Positions 24,894-33,114 of a DNA stretch of 64,000 nt are shown in pieces. Position 1 is the first letter of the stretch. Every line of letters starts with the position of its first letter. The DNA is from CAWIJJ01 sp963836405 (GTDB lineage: Bacteria > Acidobacteriota > Terriglobia > Bryobacterales > Bryobacteraceae): the NCBI GenBank assembly GCA_963836405.1, contig CAWIJL010000021.1, positions 76,234 to 140,233 of the forward strand. The letters are read 5' to 3'. Made by a program: the position numbers and the translations under genes. Under the pieces are notes generated by a model. The model saw nothing but the letters and a program-made list of their open reading frames with translations, was not told the DNA's origin and did not search any database.

Positions 24894-27800
24894 TTACTTC
24901 ACTACCCGAACATTCAGGCTCGTGGATGTTCCGCTCTGTGTTACCACCAGCGGCACATCGAAGCCCAGCGGCACGCCGAACGGCACGGCCGCGTTGATCT
25001 GGTACAGGCCGACCTCTCCCGGAACCAGACCCGCATACTGGACGTTCAGGGCCCTGCCGCCCAGCGTCACGGTCGGCGTAATGATCGCGGTGGGCAGCGG
25101 ATCCGCGGGAGCGGGAACGCCCGATTCCACCGCCGGATAAGTGCGCCCCAGTCCGGTCAGATAGATCACCAGCGTATCGTCCACGTGAACGGGATTTGTC
25201 GGGGTCACGAGTTCGTTGTTGGTCGCGCGCACCACGGTTGCGATGCCGCTTTCCGGTCCGGCCGAGCCGGTGAGGAAGATGCTCGGTGCGCCGGGCAGGA
25301 TCGAGAAGTAGAAGTTGTCGCTGATGCCGCCGGGCGTGCGCAGCGTCATCGTGGCGTTGCCGTCTACGTTGAACGGCAGTTGTCCGTTGATTTGTCTGCT
25401 GGAAACGAACAGCATCGGAACCGGCACGCCGTTCACCGTCAAGCACGATTCGCCGAGAGCCGTAGGCAGCGGAATCTGTTTGGTGGCGATGTTGACCGGG
25501 CTCATCGACCGCCCGTAAACGCTGATCAGTCCGCCGGGAGCGACGGGAAGTTTGCCGTCCGCGGCATTCACTACGCTCTCAATCCTCGGCATCTCTACAG
25601 CGGCGTCGTAGTTCCACGGCAGCACGGTGATGCCGGACACGGTGAGCGAGATGACGGCGCTACGGTCGTAGAGTGCCGCGAGCGAGCGGACAAAAGGCTG
25701 TGCCTCGGTGCCGTTGAGCGGCGATTCAACCATCCGCGTAGGCTTAATGCTCAGGCTCTGGCCCGGTTCTACATGCTGAATGATGCCCGGGCTCCCGACC
25801 GGCGGCGACGTGGTCCGCAGACCCCACTGGTCCACGAACGCGAATCCGGCGGGTTTGCCGGAGGCAACTTCCAGGGTCGCCTGGGGCACCAGCGATGCGT
25901 TCAGCAGATGGTTGCCGGCGATATAGGTGTTGTAACTGGACGCCGCGTACGCGCCGGAGAGCTCTGCGAAGTCCTGCCGCGACACGGTGAACGTGTCCGC
26001 GTTCGCGTCGTACAGCATAATATTTCCATCCGGGAACACAGCCAGAATGCTGCCGCCGTTCGGCGAGGGCGTCAAGACCCCGCCCGGGTCTACGTCGTTC
26101 TTGTAGATGCCGAGCGACTGCAGCTGGGTTGCAGTCCGGTTGGCCAGGTCGATGCGATCGATCACGCCCGGCCCGCCCTCCGCGACGTTGCGCACGAGGG
26201 CAAGAAGGGCCTTGCCGGATTCGGCCAGCGAACGCGGATAATGTCCGGGCGGAAAGAAGATGGGCGCCTCCGGCTTCAACGTGTCCAGGTTGTAGACAAA
26301 GGCCTGCTGCGCATTGTCATGCCCGACCAACAGGTATCGCCGGTCGAAGGTGATCGCCATCTGGGTGGGAGTGGTGGAGGTCCGCAAAGTCGCGATCTGT
26401 GTGTAAGTCGTGGAGTCGAAAACCAGGACTTCGTTCTTGTCCTGGCGGACCACGTAGAAGCGGTTGCGCAGGGGATCGGCCAGGATGTCGGTAAGCTGGC
26501 CCGGAACGTTAACTACCGTCCCGCGCTGGTCGGGATTGCGGTTGTTCACCAGCACGCGCACGGACGAGGGCAGGTTCACGGCTCCAAACGACGAAATCGT
26601 GAGAGTACCCACTACCGTTCCGCTCCGATCCTGAAAAGCGTTCGGGTCGATCAGGACTTGAACGGTAGCTGGAGTTACTCCGGATTCGGGCGATACTGTA
26701 ACTCCGGCAAGATTGGAACCGATTCGGAAATCGGTGTTGCCGCCGCCCGGGTCGGTGATCGTCAGTTTCTGTATCATCACGTTGCGATCGCAGAAATTGC
26801 CGCTCGCCAGCAGGTCGCTTTGTGTGGCCGCGACGCGATGATATTGATTGAGCCTGCCCACCGGCAATATTGAGATTCCGCTGTCCGTCACCGCGTAAAT
26901 CGTATCGCCCGAGGAACTCAGTACCGCCCGCCCCGTAATGTGCTCGGGTATCCGGATGCTCTCTCGCACCGTCAGGTTGTCGGCGTCCAGCAGTTGGAGG
27001 ACCGGCGGTCCGGTAGGGGCCGCCGGAGTCGAGGCGGATGTACTGGCAGGGCTGTTGGGGTCGGCAGTGAGGATCTCGACGTAAATAATGCCGGCGCGCG
27101 AATCCACGGCGGCACCACCGATGTTGGTGGAGGTGATTGAATTCGGGAATTGCGCCAGATCGTTGGCCCGGCGGTCCACTTTGTATTGTCCGAGCATCGC
27201 CCAACTGCCGTCGTTCGCCACGCTGATCCGGGGTAGGGGACGGGGAGAAGCGACGACGCCGATCGCGTAGATAGTGCCGGCTCGCAGATCGAACTGGTAG
27301 AACGCCTGCGCTTCCCCATCGTCGGCGATTCCGAAGACGGAGGTGCGGTCGGGATTGGTGGCCAAGGTCGCCTGGATTACTTGTGAGGGAAACGTGCCCT
27401 TGTCAACCGGTAGTTCGGTGGCCAGCGCACCGAACGTCGCGACCACGCTGATCGCCCCGGTCAGAGGGTCGAAGAGTACAAGGCTTGTGGTGGTGACGAT
27501 GAACGCGCGGCCGTCGGCAACAAATGCCGCTCCCAGCGGCGAATCGCCCAAGGCAAAAGTCTGGCGCGTATTGTCGTTGAGGTTGATCAAAGTCAGTGCG
27601 TTCTGTGTCGGACCCGGGGCGGTGAAATTCCCGAAATGCGTCACCAGCAGAAACTGGTTGTCCGGTGAAAGAGTGAGAGCGCCGGGCTGTGACGGGACGT
27701 TCATCGAACCGCGAATCGAATAGTCCTTGGTGGACATGATTTCGATGCGATTCGCCGTGAAGTTCGCGGCGTAGAGCACCCCGCGGGCCTCATCGAGAGC

Positions 27801-27920
27801 GATGTCGGAAGCGTGGCCGCCGATCGGAACCGCCGTGCCGAATGTGGCCGCGGATGCGGGCACTGCGAAGTTCGCCAGGGCCGCCACGGCGAGAGTGATG
27901 AAGAAACCGTTCCAGCGCAT
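24894..27920 (-). CDS. Secreted beta-propeller (YVTN-like) protein with C-terminal TIGR03437 domain
   Basis: The 1008-aa protein has a signal peptide (RWNGFFITLAVAALANFAVP). It begins with seven-blade-type repeats such as GHASDIALDEARGVLYAANF and PGALTLSPDNQFLLVTHFGN. A central Ig-like stretch (TITDPGGGNTDFRIGSN) is followed by a second propeller (LTDILADPLRNRFYVVRQDK, MAITFDRRYLLVGHDNAQQA). The last 220 residues are a TIGR03437 domain: VVNAADGKLPVAPGGLISVY, LFVSSRQINGQLPF, LVIYLTGLGRTYP and VGLYQINAAVPFGVPLG. The start is set at 27920 because upstream codons are not signal-like. It is probably surface exposed; ligand unknown. The beta-barrel gene lies 16 bp downstream. Confidence 0.9.
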   Translation of the reverse strand: MRWNGFFITLAVAALANFAVPASAATFGTAVPIGGHASDIALDEARGVLYAANFTANRIEIMSTKDYSIRGSMNVPSQPGALTLSPDNQFLLVTHFGNFTAPGPTQNALTLINLNDNTRQTFALGDSPLGAAFVADGRAFIVTTTSLVLFDPLTGAISVVATFGALATELPVDKGTFPSQVIQATLATNPDRTSVFGIADDGEAQAFYQFDLRAGTIYAIGVVASPRPLPRISVANDGSWAMLGQYKVDRRANDLAQFPNSITSTNIGGAAVDSRAGIIYVEILTADPNSPASTSASTPAAPTGPPVLQLLDADNLTVRESIRIPEHITGRAVLSSSGDTIYAVTDSGISILPVGRLNQYHRVAATQSDLLASGNFCDRNVMIQKLTITDPGGGNTDFRIGSNLAGVTVSPESGVTPATVQVLIDPNAFQDRSGTVVGTLTISSFGAVNLPSSVRVLVNNRNPDQRGTVVNVPGQLTDILADPLRNRFYVVRQDKNEVLVFDSTTYTQIATLRTSTTPTQMAITFDRRYLLVGHDNAQQAFVYNLDTLKPEAPIFFPPGHYPRSLAESGKALLALVRNVAEGGPGVIDRIDLANRTATQLQSLGIYKNDVDPGGVLTPSPNGGSILAVFPDGNIMLYDANADTFTVSRQDFAELSGAYAASSYNTYIAGNHLLNASLVPQATLEVASGKPAGFAFVDQWGLRTTSPPVGSPGIIQHVEPGQSLSIKPTRMVESPLNGTEAQPFVRSLAALYDRSAVISLTVSGITVLPWNYDAAVEMPRIESVVNAADGKLPVAPGGLISVYGRSMSPVNIATKQIPLPTALGESCLTVNGVPVPMLFVSSRQINGQLPFNVDGNATMTLRTPGGISDNFYFSILPGAPSIFLTGSAGPESGIATVVRATNNELVTPTNPVHVDDTLVIYLTGLGRTYPAVESGVPAPADPLPTAIITPTVTLGGRALNVQYAGLVPGEVGLYQINAAVPFGVPLGFDVPLVVTQSGTSTSLNVRVVK

Positions 27921-28090
27921 AAAAATTAGTCTTCGAACGTTACGATTAAAAGCTCTACAAATCCAGGAATCAATGATCGAAATGGCTAATAAGTCCTGCA
28001 TTACCAAAGTTAGCCGTGTTTTTGCGAATGGAAGCTCCTATACTTCACGCGTGGAAAGGACGGCTCTTGCGCGCCCTCGGAAATGCGGTC

Positions 28091-30388
28091 ATGACCAAAC
28101 TGCCACTGAAATTCGCATCCTTCTTTTGTCTTTCGGGCCTGTTCCTGGCGGCGGCCTTTCAGACCCAGAACCTCGGCTCGACGGTTCGCGTCTACGCGGT
28201 TCCGGATGGCGCCGGGTTTGCGGTGGATGGCCAGCAGTATTTGCATGCTATGTCGGCCATCTGGCCCGCAGGCAGCAAACACACGCTGTCCGTCAATGAC
28301 ACCGTTCAATATGGGGACAACATCAGGTACCTGTTCCAGGGCTGGCATTTCGCCGGCGGAACCGTTCCCGGCGGCGCTTACGTAACAGTTACCGCGGACC
28401 CCGCCATTTCCGAATACCGCGCCGATTTTTCGATGCAGTATTCGCTCAGCCTCAACTATTTTTCCTGCCCCGATCCACGATATTGCCCGAGCCCCGGAAA
28501 AATCTATGTGGGCGGCGCGCCGGTCGAATCGGACCAGGTGGTCTACCTGGAAGCCAATGCCACTATCGACCTGATGGCTGTTCCGAATCCAGGGTATGTC
28601 TTTACCGGTTGGGCGCCCGGGCCGAACCAGAATATTCAGGGGTTCGTCAACCACGTAACGCTACGGGCTCCTACCGTGGTCCGCCCGCAGTTCCAGGTCG
28701 CGCGCCAGATCCAATTTCAGACCGTGCCTGACGGTCTCGAACTGCTTGCGGACCGCACCCGCATCACCGCGCCCACGACTCTTGAATGGGGCTGGGATTC
28801 CCTGCATACCGTCGGCGTAACATCCCCGCAGGTGGACCGGTTCGGAAAGTGGTGGGCGTTCAGTTCGTGGAGCGACGGCGGAGCGCTTACCCACACTTAC
28901 AAAGTGACAGGCTTGGCCGCGCCCGACACCATCGCCGCCACTTTCGTTCCCGCCGCCGTCACCCAGATCCAGACGTCTCCTCCCGGACTTGCCGTGAAGG
29001 TCGACGGCAGGGAGAACTGGGCCTCGTTCGACTTCATCTGGGGCGTCGGCGAGACCCACCAGTTGGAAGCTCCCGCGCAGCAGACATCGAGCGACGGCCG
29101 TGCCTGGAAGTTTGATGCCTGGTCCACCGGCGCACCCGCCGCGCACGCCTATACGGTTCCGGCGAGCACCATTCCCGGAGGCGCGCGTATCGTGGCCACT
29201 TACTCCCCGCTCGCATCCCTGCACGTAAATAGCAGCTTCGCCGGCGTCACCATTCAGGTTGACGGCGTGGATTGCCCGACACCTTGCCAGGTGGAGCGCG
29301 CACCCGGAACGGAGGTGCATGTGAGCGCCCCCGCCAGCATGCCGGTCCACGATGACGTTCGCGCCGATTTTTCAGGATGGCCCGGCAGCGGGTCCACCGG
29401 CGCCGCCGCCACTTATTCACTGGCTGCCGGAACCCTCAAGCTGACGCTCGAATACCGGCTGATGAACCGGCTCTCCGCGGCGTCCAATCCGCCCGATGGC
29501 GTATCCTGGAAAATCGAGCCCGCCTCCCCGGATGGATTCTACGATTCGAATGCCACCGTGGCCCTCAGCGTAGCGCCGCGCCCCGGATATCGGTTCAAGC
29601 AGTGGAGCGGGGATTTGAGCGGCAACTCGCCGTACGGCACCCTAAACATGAACACGCCGCGGGTGGTACAGGCGATGCTCGATCGCATTCCCTATGTGGC
29701 TCCGTCGGGAGTAGCCAATGCCGCCTCCGGCAACTCGAATGCCGGTGTGGCCCCTGGATCCGTGGCATCCATTTTCGGCGCCAACCTGGGCGCGGAAACA
29801 GTCGTCGGCCAGGAGAACCCGCTCGTGCAGTCGCTGGGCGGCGTATCCGCGCGCATCGGCGAAAGATTCCTGCCTTTGTTCTTCGTGTCGCCCGGGCAAA
29901 TCAACCTGCAGGTACCGCCGGACCTCGAAGAAGGCGAAAAGGCGATCGTGATTAACTCCGTCGGAATGCCGGACGTGCAGGTGAAATTCCGTGTGGTCCG
30001 GAACGCGCCGGGGCTCTTCCAGCGCGCTGAGGAAGGCGAAATGTTTGCGGTTGCGGCCCATGCCAACGGCTCCGCCATCACCGGCGAAGCGCCGGCGCAC
30101 CCGGGCGAACTGGTTACCCTCTATGGGACCGGATTCGGCCCCACCGATCCGCTTCGACCCCTTGGTTTCGGCGTTGCGGCACAACCGAAGCTCACGATTG
30201 TCGATGCCGTCTCCATCGCCATCGGAGAGGACTCGCTGCCGGCCGAAAGCGCGCTCGCCATTGCCGGCAGTGTCGGCCTTGACGGAATCGCCTTTCGTAT
30301 TCCCGACGGCACTCCCGCATCGAACCTGCGGCTCCGCGCCATCGTCAACGGTGCGGAGACCAACGAAGTCCTACTGCCGGTCCGCTAG
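28091..30388 (+). CDS. Secreted InlB-like-repeat protein with C-terminal TIGR03437 domain
   Basis: The 765-aa protein starts at the ATG that opens a signal peptide (TKLPLKFASFFCLSGLFLAA). Several roughly 80-aa units carry divergent InlB B-repeat features: VYAVPDGAGFAVDGQQY, NPGYVFTGWAPGPNQ, RQIQFQTVPDGLELLADR, KWWAFSSWSDGGALTHTY, and PRPGYRFKQWSGDLSGNSPY-like at about 520-545. From about 555 a TIGR03437 domain follows: GVANAASGNSNAGVAPGSVA, FFVSPGQINLQVPPD, ELVTLYGTGFGPTDPL. An upstream extension to 28016 is not signal-like. It is divergent from the propeller protein, sharing a roughly 170-bp intergenic region. The likely role is adhesion or scaffolding on the cell surface. Confidence 0.9.
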   Translation: MTKLPLKFASFFCLSGLFLAAAFQTQNLGSTVRVYAVPDGAGFAVDGQQYLHAMSAIWPAGSKHTLSVNDTVQYGDNIRYLFQGWHFAGGTVPGGAYVTVTADPAISEYRADFSMQYSLSLNYFSCPDPRYCPSPGKIYVGGAPVESDQVVYLEANATIDLMAVPNPGYVFTGWAPGPNQNIQGFVNHVTLRAPTVVRPQFQVARQIQFQTVPDGLELLADRTRITAPTTLEWGWDSLHTVGVTSPQVDRFGKWWAFSSWSDGGALTHTYKVTGLAAPDTIAATFVPAAVTQIQTSPPGLAVKVDGRENWASFDFIWGVGETHQLEAPAQQTSSDGRAWKFDAWSTGAPAAHAYTVPASTIPGGARIVATYSPLASLHVNSSFAGVTIQVDGVDCPTPCQVERAPGTEVHVSAPASMPVHDDVRADFSGWPGSGSTGAAATYSLAAGTLKLTLEYRLMNRLSAASNPPDGVSWKIEPASPDGFYDSNATVALSVAPRPGYRFKQWSGDLSGNSPYGTLNMNTPRVVQAMLDRIPYVAPSGVANAASGNSNAGVAPGSVASIFGANLGAETVVGQENPLVQSLGGVSARIGERFLPLFFVSPGQINLQVPPDLEEGEKAIVINSVGMPDVQVKFRVVRNAPGLFQRAEEGEMFAVAAHANGSAITGEAPAHPGELVTLYGTGFGPTDPLRPLGFGVAAQPKLTIVDAVSIAIGEDSLPAESALAIAGSVGLDGIAFRIPDGTPASNLRLRAIVNGAETNEVLLPVR

Positions 30389-30410
30389 AAATGCCCGAAA
30401 GCGGAGCGGA

Positions 30411-30680
30411 TCAACCGCCGTATCGCCGGGAGGCGCGGACCCGGGCTTTGGCAGCCTCATCTTCGCGATTCTTCGGCGGAGCGGCGGTTTCCAGTCGGCC
30501 CAGCAGGCGCTTCGAAACCGCGGCGATCTCCTCTACCGCGGCCTCGAACGCAGCCTCGTTCGCCCGCGACGGCTTGTTCAACCCGGTGATCTTGCGGACG
30601 AACTGCAGCGAGGCCGCCTGGATCTCACCTTCCGTGACCGGCGGTTCAAAATTGAAAAGGGGCCTTATGTTTCGGCACAT
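30411..30680 (-). CDS. DUF2277 family small protein
   Basis: The 89-aa protein opens MCRNIRPLFNFEPPVTEGEI and continues AASLQFVRKITGLNKPSRAN, then EAAFEAAVEEIAAVSKRLL. These are the invariant features of DUF2277, whose members are about 90 residues. The family has no known function; the conserved MCRNI-R start and helical content suggest a small DNA- or protein-binding module. The start at 30680 is chosen because family members begin with MCRN; five upstream codons were excluded. It is convergent with the InlB-like gene and lies 27 bp downstream of the epimerase-type gene. Confidence 0.88.
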   Translation of the reverse strand: MCRNIRPLFNFEPPVTEGEIQAASLQFVRKITGLNKPSRANEAAFEAAVEEIAAVSKRLLGRLETAAPPKNREDEAAKARVRASRRYGG

Positions 30681-30707
30681 CGTTTCTGCAATCAAAATAG
30701 CAGATAC

Positions 30708-31391
30708 TCAGCGCCCAACTGCGTCCCGCAGCGCGCAATCGCGAATATCCGCGCTTTCCAGCACCCGCTTGGGTGCGCCATGCCGCACCACGTAAAGCAT
30801 GGCGCGGCCGATCTGTTCCGTAGTGACCACGTACCCCGGCAGCACCCACCGCAGCAGCGGCCAAAAAGGACGCGCCGCCACGTAAAACATCCGGTAGAGA
30901 GCGGTCTTCGAACGTTCTCCGTGTGCCGGCTCTATCGCTGCCGGACGGAACGCGTAAGCCGCCCGAAATGGCAGCCGCAGGACGGCGTTCTCGGTTCTAC
31001 CCTTGACCCGCGCCCAACGCACCCGCCCCTTTTCCGAACTGTCCGTTCCCGCGCCGGAAACGTAGACAAACGACATTCCCGGGTTGAGCCGCGCCAGCGT
31101 CTCCGCGGCCGCCAAGGTGATTCCATACGTGATTCGCTCGTACTCGGCTTCCGGGACACTGCCGGTTGAAACGCCCAAGCAGAAGAAGCAGGCCTCGAAT
31201 CCCTCGAGATCGGTTTCGATTGCGCCGTAGTGCAGCAGGTCGGCATGCACGATTTCCCGGAGCTTCGGGTGAATGACGCCCGATGCCGTTCGCCCCACCG
31301 TCTGCACCAGCTCTACCTCCGGGTCGAGCAGGCACTCCCGCAGCACTCCCTGCCCGATCATCCCCGTTGCGCCGAAAAGCAGCACCTTCAT
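30708..31391 (-). CDS. NAD(P)-binding epimerase/reductase-like protein
   Basis: The 227-aa Rossmann protein has VLLFGATGMIGQGVLREC at the N-terminus (GxxGxxG cofactor loop), then ACFFCLGVSTGSVPEAEYER, FVYVSGAGTDSS and RWARVKGRTENAVLRLPF, as in atypical extended SDR proteins related to NmrA/HTATIP2 (Tyr-x-x-x-Lys is absent; the Lys in RVKGRTE may play a role). Its ATG overlaps the upstream esterase stop as ATGA, so translation is coupled. A much longer frame running to 32090 merges two proteins and was rejected. The substrate is unknown. Confidence 0.85.
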   Translation of the reverse strand: MKVLLFGATGMIGQGVLRECLLDPEVELVQTVGRTASGVIHPKLREIVHADLLHYGAIETDLEGFEACFFCLGVSTGSVPEAEYERITYGITLAAAETLARLNPGMSFVYVSGAGTDSSEKGRVRWARVKGRTENAVLRLPFRAAYAFRPAAIEPAHGERSKTALYRMFYVAARPFWPLLRWVLPGYVVTTEQIGRAMLYVVRHGAPKRVLESADIRDCALRDAVGR

Positions 31392-32128
31392 GCCAGAAAC
31401 CACCGGAACGCCTCCTCCGCCACTTCCCGGGGAACCGTGTGCGGCCCTTCGAACTCCCGGTAGCTTACCTTGTAGCCCGCGCGCTTCAATTCGGGAACCA
31501 GGCGGCGGCTGCAGGAGTCGATCGGGAGGATGGTGTCGTTCGTACCGTGAGAGATGAACAGCCGCGGTTTGCCCTGCCGCTGCATGCCCGCCGGGATAAA
31601 GCCGGGCGAGAAGGCCATCACCGCTCCGAACAGGTCGGCGTTGGAAAGTCCGAGTCCGAGCGCATACGAGGCGCCGTCGGAGAAACCACACACCGCTATC
31701 CGCCGCGAGTCCACGCGGCATGTTTCGAAAGTTCGTTTCAACGCCGCGTCGATCGTCTCGACATCCTGTCCGTAACCGTTCCGGATCGCATCCCAGGTCG
31801 TGTCTTTCGAGCCGGGTGACAGAAGTAGCGTGCCGAATTGGTCCGCCAGAGGGCCCAGGCGTGTGCGGCCTTGCTGCGGTGAGCCGGTCGCTCCGTGCAG
31901 ATAAACGAGCAGGGGGAGGGGCCGTTCGCGGGCCGCCGTTTCGGGAACATACAGCAATGCGTCGCGCTCCCGCCGAATGCCCAGGGAATGAATGCCGGGC
32001 TCGATCGCCGCCGAATTGGCAGACGGCCGCGCCGCGAGCCGCACGCCTGACGCGGCGCCGGACGGGCGCGCGGCGCAAGCGGCCATCCATCCACCGCCGA
32101 TCGCAGGCAGAAAAGTTCGCCGGTTCAT
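31388..32128 (-). CDS. Exported alpha/beta-hydrolase (esterase/depolymerase-like)
   Basis: The 246-aa protein has an RR-containing leader (NRRTFLPAIGGGWMAACAA; Cys may make it a lipoprotein). The fold has LPLLVYLHGATGSPQQ (oxyanion loop), RRIAVCGFSDGASYALGL (nucleophile Ser in GFSDG), FISHGTNDTILPI (acid Asp) and EFEGPHTVP (catalytic His). It resembles PHB-depolymerase/dienelactone-type esterases. The start at 32128 overlaps the stop of the O-methyltransferase gene by ATGA, and its own stop overlaps the next start by ATGA. This makes a tightly coupled three-gene unit. Confidence 0.88.
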   Translation of the reverse strand: MNRRTFLPAIGGGWMAACAARPSGAASGVRLAARPSANSAAIEPGIHSLGIRRERDALLYVPETAARERPLPLLVYLHGATGSPQQGRTRLGPLADQFGTLLLSPGSKDTTWDAIRNGYGQDVETIDAALKRTFETCRVDSRRIAVCGFSDGASYALGLGLSNADLFGAVMAFSPGFIPAGMQRQGKPRLFISHGTNDTILPIDSCSRRLVPELKRAGYKVSYREFEGPHTVPREVAEEAFRWFLA

Positions 32129-33096
32129 GAGGGCCGGCACTCCACCACGAACCGCCCGTTCGGCAATCGCCCGGAGGCGCGGACTTCCAGGCCGGCGGTG
32201 CCTGCCAGCGCGCGAAACTCTGGAAGCGTGCGGTCCTTTCCTCCCACCAGCACCAGCATCAGCAGTTCGGGTGACGCGACCTCGCCCGCATTGACGCCGT
32301 TCACCACCACCACCCGCCCCGACGGCCGCGCCGCTTCGGCGCAACGCGCGAGAATTGCGGCGGCTTCCCGGTCCGGCCAGTCGCTGAGCACGCTTTTCAC
32401 CAGGTAGAGATCCCCGCCGGCGGGCAGCGGATCGAAGAAACTTTGCCCCGCCACGCTCACCCTGCCGGCGACGCCCGCAGCTTCGAAAATTTTTCTCGAG
32501 CGGGCCACCGTGCGAGGAAGGTCCACCAGAATGCCGCGAACTTCCGCGTGCGCCTTGAGAACCTCGGCCAGCAACGCGCCCGTGCCGCCGCCGACATCGA
32601 CCACCGTGCGCACATCGCGCCAACCTCCCGGGTCCAACAACACCTCGGCGTCTGGAGTGCCGTGTCCGACCGGTCCCAGGAGCGCGTCGAAATCGGCGGC
32701 CACTTCGGGATTAGCGTCCAGGTCTTCCCAAAAGGGCAGCCCGAAGGCCTCGTTATACTTGGGCCGCCCGCTTCGCACCGCCGACAGTAGCGTTCCCCAG
32801 GCGTGCGCCATGCGGCCGCCGATTCCATCCAGGTCCAGGCCGATCCGCACCGATTCGTCCAGTAAACTGCGTGCCATGTCGTTCAGCGCGAATCGGCCGG
32901 GAGCCGGTTCTTCGAATACGCCCTTGCTCACCAGGTGCCGCAGGACCCGCTCCAGGTATGCCGCATCGGCGCCGCAGGCTTTCGCCAGTTCGCGAATGCC
33001 GCCCGATCCGGCCTGGATGTGCTCGGCAACCCGCAGCGTGGCCGCAACCAGCACGCACCAGGGTGTGGATAGATCGCTCAACGCCCAGAGGTCCAT
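32125..33096 (-). CDS. SAM-dependent O-methyltransferase (COMT-like, PF00891 type) with His-to-Ser change
   Basis: The 323-aa protein has an N-terminal winged-helix dimerisation domain (about 1-100; RELAKACGADAAYLERVLRH, FALNDMARSLL) and a class I methyltransferase domain with VVDVGGGTGALLAEVL (167-180), ILVDLP and GDLYLVKSVLSDWPD (229-242). In most homologues the last motif reads L-H-D-W with His as catalytic base; here it is L-S-D-W (S238). The enzyme may therefore use another base or act by proximity, as some anthracycline methyltransferases do. It is first in the coupled cluster methyltransferase-esterase-epimerase-like, suggesting modification of a small aromatic or polyketide-like compound, by inference only. 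Confidence 0.88.
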   Translation of the reverse strand: MDLWALSDLSTPWCVLVAATLRVAEHIQAGSGGIRELAKACGADAAYLERVLRHLVSKGVFEEPAPGRFALNDMARSLLDESVRIGLDLDGIGGRMAHAWGTLLSAVRSGRPKYNEAFGLPFWEDLDANPEVAADFDALLGPVGHGTPDAEVLLDPGGWRDVRTVVDVGGGTGALLAEVLKAHAEVRGILVDLPRTVARSRKIFEAAGVAGRVSVAGQSFFDPLPAGGDLYLVKSVLSDWPDREAAAILARCAEAARPSGRVVVVNGVNAGEVASPELLMLVLVGGKDRTLPEFRALAGTAGLEVRASGRLPNGRFVVECRPS

Positions 33097-33114
33097 CCCG
33101 CCATGATGACACGC

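Noticed and set aside
24735..26873. Long plus-strand open frame of 712 codons
   Set aside because: It is antisense to the TIGR03437 propeller gene. Its product has no signal, motif or fold pattern, while the minus strand reads as a clear secreted protein.
30708..32090. One 460-aa protein joining epimerase-like and hydrolase regions
   Set aside because: The N-terminal part is the shifted frame of the esterase. The real start is the ATG at 31391 overlapping the esterase stop.
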